From NCBI GenBank assembly GCA_015067315.1, contig SVMR01000011.1:1-64000 (forward strand): a stretch of DNA of 64,000 nt, read 5' to 3'. The notes under the pieces were generated by a model. It worked only from the letters and a program-made list of their open reading frames with translations, had not been told where the DNA came from and searched no databases. A program made the translations under genes and the position numbers. The DNA comes from Oscillospiraceae bacterium. GTDB taxonomy: Bacteria; Bacillota; Clostridia; Oscillospirales; Ruminococcaceae. Shown here one piece after another: positions 59,308 to 64,000 of the stretch (position 1 is its first letter; every line of letters begins with the position of its first letter).

Positions 59308-60402
59308 TTAAAGTTTCTTTTCGTGGGGGAAAGAGCCGATTATGCGAAGATGGTCGCAATATTTCGAAAGTTCGCGCATCATGCGCTTTCCGGATTCACT
59401 GTATGCGTTTCCGTCCGCTTCAACGTAAAAATAATATTTCCACATAAGCTCTTTCATGGGGCGGCTCCTGAGGGTTCTCATGTTGAATCCGCAGTCGCCA
59501 ATTATGTTGATAGCCTGCGCAAGAGCGCCGGCCTCGTCTCTTACGGTAAAAACCATAATGAACTGGCGTCCCTGCTCTTTATAATCGGGAAGGCTTTCCG
59601 CGCGGCTGAAAACCGCAAAACGGGTGGTATTCATGCTGCTTTCGTTTATCCGGCGTTCAAGAACATTTAATCCATAAAGTTTTGCGGTGTCGCGGCTTGC
59701 TATTGCCGCAAGGGTTTTATCGCCGGATTCCGCAACCTGCTGGGCAGCAATGGCGGTATTGTTTGCGCGAACGGCTTCAAAACCGTGTTTTTTGATATAT
59801 TTTGTGCATTGTTCAAGCGCCTGGGGGTGGCTTATGACGGTCTTTATATCGTCAATGGTCGCTCCGGGAAGTCCGAGAAGATTATGGGTGACTTCAAGAT
59901 CGTAAATTCCGTTGATATAAAGTCCGCCCTGGAACATGAGATCTATTACCTGAGAAACCTCTCCGGCATAGCTGTTTTCTATCGGAAGAACGGCGCAGTC
60001 GCAGTCGCCGGAGGAAACGGCTTCGTATGCGGAGGTGAAATCCCCGAAGGGAATATGGTTTGCGTTCGGGAAGATGTTTTTTGCGGCTATATTTGCAAAA
60101 GCGCCCTCAACTCCGCTGTATGCAACCCGAAGTCCCTGCTGAAGCATTTGCTGATAACTTCTTGAAATGCTCATGGTGTCTTTCAAAAAATTGACATAAT
60201 AGGAGCGGAGAACTTCATCCTCAACAAATGCGGAGTTTTTGGCAATAAGTTCGTTTTCGCGGTTTTTATCAAGAATCGGAAGACCCCGTTCCATTTTGTA
60301 TTCGGAAATAAGCTTTGCGGCTTCCATTCGCTTTATAAAAAGCGCGGCCATTTCTTTATCGATTTCGTTTATGCTTTTTCTTGCTTCTTCAAGTTTGTTC
60401 AT
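59308..60402 (-). CDS. pheA: Bifunctional chorismate mutase-prephenate dehydratase
   Basis: This 364-aa protein starts at ATG 60402 after GCGGAGGAAT. It has a chorismate mutase domain (about 1-85: INEIDKEMAALFIKRMEAAK), a prephenate dehydratase domain (about 95-275, with NTTRFAVFSR) and a C-terminal ACT domain (about 280-364: FTVRDEAGALAQAINII) for phenylalanine feedback. It makes prephenate for TyrA and phenylpyruvate for the transaminase, and overlaps the aminotransferase gene by 4 bases. Confidence 0.96.
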   Translation of the reverse strand: MNKLEEARKSINEIDKEMAALFIKRMEAAKLISEYKMERGLPILDKNRENELIAKNSAFVEDEVLRSYYVNFLKDTMSISRSYQQMLQQGLRVAYSGVEGAFANIAAKNIFPNANHIPFGDFTSAYEAVSSGDCDCAVLPIENSYAGEVSQVIDLMFQGGLYINGIYDLEVTHNLLGLPGATIDDIKTVISHPQALEQCTKYIKKHGFEAVRANNTAIAAQQVAESGDKTLAAIASRDTAKLYGLNVLERRINESSMNTTRFAVFSRAESLPDYKEQGRQFIMVFTVRDEAGALAQAINIIGDCGFNMRTLRSRPMKELMWKYYFYVEADGNAYSESGKRMMRELSKYCDHLRIIGSFPHEKKL

Positions 60403-61586
60403 CTGAAATATTCCTCCGCAAGTTTTTTGAATGCAGGCAGGGAACGTTTTATCTGTTCTGCCGATACGCAATAGGAGATCCGTACAAATCCGCTCATGCC
60501 GAAATCGTCGCTTGGAACAACGAGAATTTCATATTTTTTTGCCCTTTCGCAAAATTCGGCTGCATCGTTTCCTGGAGTTTTTAAAAAGAGATAAAAGGCT
60601 CCCTTCGGTTTGACGGCTTCAAAACCCATTTCGGAGAGTGCGCCGTAAAGAAGATTGCGGTTTTGTTCATAAAGAGAAATATCCGAGGTCATTTTTGCGC
60701 ATTTCGGAATCATGTGCTGGAAAAGGGAAGGGGCGCATACAAAACCAAGCGCTCTTCCGGCTCCGCAGATTCCTGCGTAAAGTTCTTTCCAGTCCGGATT
60801 TTTCGGCGAAACAAGGATATATCCGATACGCTCTCCGGGAATGGAAAGGGATTTGCTGTATGAATAGCATATTATGGTATCGTTATAGTATTTTGTGACA
60901 AAAGGAACTTTTTCGCCGTCATAAACAAGTTCGCGGTAGGGTTCATCGGAAATGAGATAGATTTTTTTGCCGAATTTTTTCTCTGCATCAGAAAGAATTT
61001 TTCCGAGTTTTTCGATGCATTCTTCGGAAAAAACTGCGCCGGAAGGGTTGTTCGGGGAATTGATTATAACCGCGGCGGTTTTTTCGGAGATACTTTCGGA
61101 AAGCTTTTCAAAATCAATATCAAAATCGGGCCAAAGGCACGGAACGGTAACGATTTTTGCTCCTGCGGTTTCCGCAAAAACAGTATATTCGGGGAAATAC
61201 GGCGCAAAAAGAATAACTTCTTCACCGTCATTGACAACTGCTGAAAGCGAAACGGTAAGAGAAGCGGCGGCTCCGCAGGTAAGATAGAGGTTATCCGCGG
61301 AAAAATCCGTTCCGAATCTTTCGTTTAAATCGTCGGCTATGGCTTTTCTTGCAAAAAAATCTCCCGGAGCGGAAGTGTATCCGTGTACGGAAATCGGGTT
61401 TTCCTCAGTAATAATTCTGCAAAGCTCCTCGGAAAATTCTTTCGGCGCGGGAATGCTTGGGTTTCCGATGCTGAAATCGAAGACGTTTTCTGCGCCGATT
61501 TCCGCTTTGCGTTTGTTTCCGTATTCAAAAAGCTCCCTTATAACGGAACGCTTTTTGCCGAGACTCTTCATTCTTTCGGTGTTCAT
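60399..61586 (-). CDS. Class I/II aminotransferase, probable aromatic transaminase
   Basis: This 395-aa PLP enzyme starts at ATG 61586 after GGAGGTGCGGT. It has SIGNPSIPAPKEF, LTCGAAASLTVSL, INSPNNPSGAVFSE, ISDEPYRELVYDG and the PLP lysine in CYSYSKSLSIPGERIGY. First in the operon with pheA, tyrA and the shikimate genes, it probably transaminates phenylpyruvate and 4-hydroxyphenylpyruvate; aspartate specificity cannot be excluded. The TetR palindrome at 61604 lies 18 bases upstream of the start. Confidence 0.93.
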   Translation of the reverse strand: MNTERMKSLGKKRSVIRELFEYGNKRKAEIGAENVFDFSIGNPSIPAPKEFSEELCRIITEENPISVHGYTSAPGDFFARKAIADDLNERFGTDFSADNLYLTCGAAASLTVSLSAVVNDGEEVILFAPYFPEYTVFAETAGAKIVTVPCLWPDFDIDFEKLSESISEKTAAVIINSPNNPSGAVFSEECIEKLGKILSDAEKKFGKKIYLISDEPYRELVYDGEKVPFVTKYYNDTIICYSYSKSLSIPGERIGYILVSPKNPDWKELYAGICGAGRALGFVCAPSLFQHMIPKCAKMTSDISLYEQNRNLLYGALSEMGFEAVKPKGAFYLFLKTPGNDAAEFCERAKKYEILVVPSDDFGMSGFVRISYCVSAEQIKRSLPAFKKLAEEYFR

Positions 61587-61603
61587 ACCGCACCTCCATG
61601 GAT

Positions 61604-61626
61604 TATGGTTAACACTGTTAACCATA
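61604..61626. promoter_or_regulatory. Perfect 23-bp palindromic operator of the aro operon
   Basis: TATGGTTAACA, one centre base, then TGTTAACCATA: 11-bp arms with no mismatch. It lies between the minus-strand -10 and the ribosome binding site of the first aro gene, and the divergent TetR gene starts at 61724. This is the shape and position of a TetR-type operator blocking transcription of the operon. Confidence 0.7.
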
Positions 61627-61641
61627 GAATAATATAACTAT

Positions 61642-61668
61642 ATTATACCTATATTAAAGAAAAGTCAA
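61642..61668 (-). promoter_or_regulatory. Promoter of the aro operon
   Basis: On the minus strand TTGACT (61668-61663) and TATAAT (61647-61642) are spaced by 15 bases, about 16 bases before the palindrome. The spacing is one or two bases short of optimal. Confidence 0.6.
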
Positions 61669-61671
61669 TAA

Positions 61672-61699
61672 TTGAAATTAATTTTTTCGGTGCTATAAT
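61672..61699 (+). promoter_or_regulatory. Promoter of the TetR gene at 61.7 kb
   Basis: TTGAAA (61672-61677) and TATAAT (61694-61699) with 16-base spacing, 25 bases ahead of the start. It is back-to-back with the operon promoter, so one palindrome could serve both directions only indirectly, since it lies on the operon side. Confidence 0.65.
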
Positions 61700-61723
61700 A
61701 TATTTGGAATTGGAGGCGGTTTT

Positions 61724-62263
61724 ATGGATGAAGAACTTGGTTCCGCTTCTGTAAGGGAACAGCTTATAAAAGCGGGAATCACGGAACTTGAAAAACACGG
61801 AATATCGGATTTTTCGCTCCGAAGGGTTGCTGCAGCCTGCAGCATTTCCTGCGCGGCTCCGTATAAGCATTTCAGGGATAAGGAAGCGCTTATTGAGGGA
61901 ATTTTCGATTATATCGAAAACCAGCTGGATTTTCTTCTTAATCAGGTGGAAGAAGTTTATACAGATCCGAAAACGAGGCTTGTTGAAATATGTATCGCCT
62001 ATGTGCGTTTTTGCATAGCAAACCCGCATTTCAGGGCAATTCTTATGCTTTCCGGAAGAAAACTTCCTCTTGCGGAAAGAACAAAGGAACTTTTAAAGCT
62101 TTGTTTCCCGGATATGGAAAAAACGGAAAGGGAGAGCCGGGAATACGTCATTCGGAGCATCGCATACGGCTCCGCGCTTCTTATTGAAAGCGGGGAACTG
62201 GAATACAGCGACCGTGCCCTTGAACGAATAAGAAAGAATCTCCTTTATGAACTTGGCGAATAA
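61724..62263 (+). CDS. TetR-family regulator, probable repressor of the aro operon
   Basis: This 179-aa protein has an HTH in DFSLRRVAAACSISCAAPYK (about residues 27-46) followed by HFRDKEALIEGI. The ATG follows TTGGAGGCGG. The C-terminal domain (about 70-179) is of the AcrR-like kind. Its divergent position and the perfect palindrome in the operon leader make it the likely repressor of aromatic amino acid synthesis; the ligand is unknown and could be an aromatic compound. Confidence 0.92.
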   Translation: MDEELGSASVREQLIKAGITELEKHGISDFSLRRVAAACSISCAAPYKHFRDKEALIEGIFDYIENQLDFLLNQVEEVYTDPKTRLVEICIAYVRFCIANPHFRAILMLSGRKLPLAERTKELLKLCFPDMEKTERESREYVIRSIAYGSALLIESGELEYSDRALERIRKNLLYELGE

Positions 62264-62315
62264 AACGGAAAAAAACATGCAATTATATTTCGGCATTAAA
62301 AAATCCCTGCCTTTG

Positions 62316-62342
62316 GGCGGCACTTCGTAAGGAAGTGCCGCC
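62316..62342 (+). terminator. Terminator after the TetR gene
   Basis: GGCGGCACTTC / GAAGTGCCGCC, an 11-bp perfect stem around GTAAG, followed by TATTTCTTTT. It lies between the core TetR gene and the element-like genes to its right. Confidence 0.75.
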
Positions 62343-62424
62343 TATTTCTTTTGGCACGCTTTTGTAATCAGCTAAAATGATTGAATTATTGGACAAATTC
62401 AAATCTGTAATGGAGGATTACATA

Positions 62425-62717
62425 ATGGCAAATTTTATTGAAGAATTGTATTACGGAAATATCGAACCACAGAATGTGAAAAAGAAGAAAAGCAAATCGT
62501 ATAGCAGAGAAATGAAAATACTTTCCGAAAACGAAGATATTCTTTTAGAGAAACTTCCCGAAGAAGATAAAAAGCTGTTTCTTGAATATGTGGACGCATG
62601 GGGTATTGTAGATGGAGAATCTGTTGTTGATAGCTCATTACCGGATTCAGACTTGGAGCAAAGTTTACATACGATACTTTTGTATCTGTTGAATCGGATA
62701 TACTGAAAGAAGGCTGA
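62425..62717 (+). pseudogene. DUF6809-like element protein, frameshifted near its C-terminus
   Basis: ATG 62425 (GGAGG upstream) gives MANFIEELYYGNIEPQN, a DUF6809-type N-terminus, then FLEYVDAWGIVDGESVVDS. After about 62637 the frame continues with a non-family tail and stops at 62706, while the +1 frame reads ITGFRLGAKFTYDTFVS, the typical family C-terminus, up to 62717. One T missing in the run GATAGCTCATT explains it. DUF6809 proteins are element-borne in Clostridia. A sequencing error is possible; a second single-base shift occurs at the left end of the window. Confidence 0.75.
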
Positions 62718-62720
62718 ATC

Positions 62721-62897
62721 ATGGAAAAGAAACGATATATTACTCTTGATGATTCCGAATGGAAAATCGTAATAAATGCGCTTAATGATTTAAGAAACTC
62801 TCTTATTCGGCAAGGAAGATACACCGATGCGGTTGATGACATAATGATAAAAGTCATAAACACTAAACCTAAAAGAAAACTATTCTTTTGGAGGTGA
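62721..62897 (+). CDS. Small element-associated protein (58 aa), paralogue of the 54-aa ORF at 2.3 kb
   Basis: The product has LRNSLIRQGRYTDAVDDIM in the middle and the basic end KPKRKLFFWR. The ORF at 2325-2489 has the same core. It starts 4 bases after the repaired DUF6809 end and its last codons form the GGAGG site of the following tnpV gene, so the three genes are coupled. No known function. Confidence 0.8.
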   Translation: MEKKRYITLDDSEWKIVINALNDLRNSLIRQGRYTDAVDDIMIKVINTKPKRKLFFWR

Positions 62898-62901
62898 AGA
62901 T

Positions 62902-63240
62902 ATGGATTATACACTTTGCGGAGATTATTACTTACCAAATCTTTTGCCGGTTCAAGAGGAAGAACACAAAATCGGTATTTACGGTCAACGATATTTCAGG
63001 TACATAAAAGAACATGATAAAATCCTTTTCATAAATCTTCTTACCACAGGAAAACTCAGTGAACATCTTGCTGAAATCGATAGGCGTGCTCAAGAAATGA
63101 AAGCAATGCTCGTAAAGCAAATGGCAAAGCAAGAAGGAGTTAACGAGGTGCTCAAAGAGCATGATCAGATAGAATGGGTGAAAAGGATGAACAGCATCAG
63201 AAACAGGGTAAAAGAAATTGTATGGAATGAAATAGTGTAG
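62902..63240 (+). CDS. tnpV: TnpV transposon-encoded protein
   Basis: This 112-aa protein matches the TnpV family layout: CGDYYLPNLLPVQEEEHKIG, IYGQRYFRYIKEHDKILFIN, LLTTGKLSEHLAEIDRRA and EWVKRMNSIRNRVKEIV. TnpV occurs on Tn4451-type and related mobilisable elements of Clostridia and is of uncertain function, probably DNA-binding. The start ATG follows GGAGGTGAAGAT. No resolvase or relaxase gene accompanies it here, so this is an element remnant or cargo. Confidence 0.92.
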   Translation: MDYTLCGDYYLPNLLPVQEEEHKIGIYGQRYFRYIKEHDKILFINLLTTGKLSEHLAEIDRRAQEMKAMLVKQMAKQEGVNEVLKEHDQIEWVKRMNSIRNRVKEIVWNEIV

Positions 63241-63245
63241 CAGCA

Positions 63246-63284
63246 AAAAAGCATCGGCAAATTTTTTGCCGATGCTTTTTATCA
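63246..63284. terminator. Bidirectional terminator between tnpV and the LuxR-type gene
   Basis: AAAGCATCGGCAAA / TTTGCCGATGCTTT stem with a short turn and T-run, lying at convergent gene ends. Confidence 0.85.
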
Positions 63285-64000
63285 TTTATCTTTGTGTATT
63301 CTGTTCACCAATGCCGCAAGTTCAAATCTGCTGTGAACATCGAGCTTTCTGTAAATATTTTTGGTGTGATCTTTAACTGTGTGTTCGGAAATAAAAAGGA
63401 TTTTTGCAATATCACCGTTGCTGTAACCGTAACCGATAAGGTCAACAACCTCAAGTTCGCGTTTTGTAAGGGTATCAAGAACATTTTTGGAAATATTTTC
63501 TTCCCCGGCAGGTTCTTCGGCGGCTTTTTTCTCCGGAACTCTTCTGTTGAAGTTATAGAGAAGGAAAGGTTCAAACTGAAGATAGATTAACGCAAGAATC
63601 ACCATTATTACCGAATATGCAAGATTGAGCATATTTGCCGCAGAGCGGAACATTTCCACCATTGCGCCCTGAACAAGAACAGCCGCAAGCGCAAGACCAA
63701 TAATAATCGGCGTGATAAAACGGGAAGGATATCCTTTTGCAAGAACAAGGCCGTAAAGCGGAATAATCTGGCAGGGCATCATTCCGATTCCTATAAAAGC
63801 GCAGGCAATATATGCCAAAAAGGGAACATAGAAAGAAACATAAGTAAGCAAAAATCCTACGCAGCCTACGGCCATGCATACCGAAATTGAACGGAAAGGA
63901 TGGATATTCGCCTTTTTATAAAGAAGATAAATTCCAACGCCGGCCGCCGCATCGGTCAGATAGGTTATAAAAACGCCGTGCTGAATTTCGCCGGAAATTG
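63282..64000 (-). CDS. Membrane-anchored LuxR-type regulator, cut by the window edge
   Basis: The frame is open to base 64000, so the N-terminus is missing. The visible 238 residues contain at least four hydrophobic segments (TYVSFYVPFLAYIACAFIG, PSRFITPIIIGLALAAVLV, MLNLAYSVIMVILALIYLQF) and a C-terminal LuxR HTH (TKRELEVVDLIGYGYSNGDI, ISEHTVKDHTKNIYRKLDV). Clostridia have many of these regulators, in which an MFS-like membrane part is joined to a LuxR output domain. The signal is unknown. The gene is convergent with tnpV. Confidence 0.85.
   Translation of the reverse strand, partial: ISGEIQHGVFITYLTDAAAGVGIYLLYKKANIHPFRSISVCMAVGCVGFLLTYVSFYVPFLAYIACAFIGIGMMPCQIIPLYGLVLAKGYPSRFITPIIIGLALAAVLVQGAMVEMFRSAANMLNLAYSVIMVILALIYLQFEPFLLYNFNRRVPEKKAAEEPAGEENISKNVLDTLTKRELEVVDLIGYGYSNGDIAKILFISEHTVKDHTKNIYRKLDVHSRFELAALVNRIHKDK

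Noticed and set aside
62280-62424. Element attachment site at the right-hand accessory block
   Set aside because: I looked for a repeat shared with the left end (11-bp TGGCGTA unit) and saw only a partial TTGGCACGC-like string, too short to support.

Overview
The window looks like the chromosome of an endospore-forming, anaerobic Bacillota of the class Clostridia. The support is spoIIGA-sigE, an alpha/beta-type SASP and a DUF3787-type spore protein, together with a rubrerythrin-type peroxide defence, a split transketolase, TQXA and ICE-type accessory genes, strong AGGAGG ribosome binding sites and moderately low GC. No rRNA, CRISPR array or complete transposon is visible. Species cannot be named from the sequence.

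Layout. 1-2.5 kb (minus) is element-like: a frameshifted thioester-domain surface protein, parB, parA and a 54-aa ORF. 2.7-12.4 kb (minus) is housekeeping: lysS, two lipoproteins, greA, then a cell-wall operon ftsE-ftsX-M23 hydrolase-S41 pseudoprotease, preceded by a PucR-type regulator. 12.6-18.1 kb holds a GNAT, spoIIGA-sigE, tspO, a spore protein and the two transketolase halves. 18.2-24.4 kb has an RHS remnant, a GH2 glycosidase with a TraB/ChaN-like protein, tRNA-Pro and tRNA-Thr, a degenerate SGNH hydrolase and a PerR/flavorubredoxin-rubrerythrin pair. 24.5-31.4 kb has a SASP, a TetR-controlled RND exporter with a huge coiled-coil insertion, a riboswitch-like leader before a GNAT gene, cdd and an ICMT-like gene. 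31.4-40.2 kb holds a Cys-rich protein, serC-serA-DUF1015, a TetR gene, pfkA and a zinc-ribbon/TPM pair. 40.2-50.9 kb holds nitroreductase, a B12-radical SAM protein, a PPTase, an rRNA methylase, two YitT proteins, WYL, a kinase-like protein, mazF, miaB-ylbF and deoC. 51-52.3 kb is a small insertion flanked by a repeated deoC 3' end. 52.4-61.6 kb (minus) is a complete shikimate-Phe/Tyr operon with a divergent TetR gene and a perfect palindromic operator. 62.3-63.2 kb is a second element remnant (frameshifted DUF6809, a small ORF, TnpV). A membrane LuxR-type regulator runs off the right edge.

How genes work together. FtsEX probably gates the M23 amidase/endopeptidase, and the adjacent S41 protein has lost its Ser-Lys dyad, so it may act as a scaffold. 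SpoIIGA processes pro-SigE. PerR probably governs the fused rubredoxin-rubrerythrin peroxidase. The aro operon carries every step from DAHP to prephenate plus TyrA, PheA and a transaminase, so it can make Phe and Tyr from E4P and PEP; transketolase (E4P) and serine genes lie on the same stretch.

The most unusual items are the deoC 3'-end duplication around a TraB-like lipoprotein gene, two degenerate enzymes with complete loss of catalytic residues, the riboswitch-like RNA at 29.55-29.67 kb, the coiled-coil RND exporter without a visible adaptor, the TetR palindrome of the aro operon, and a B12-radical SAM gene whose N-terminus has no canonical start codon.
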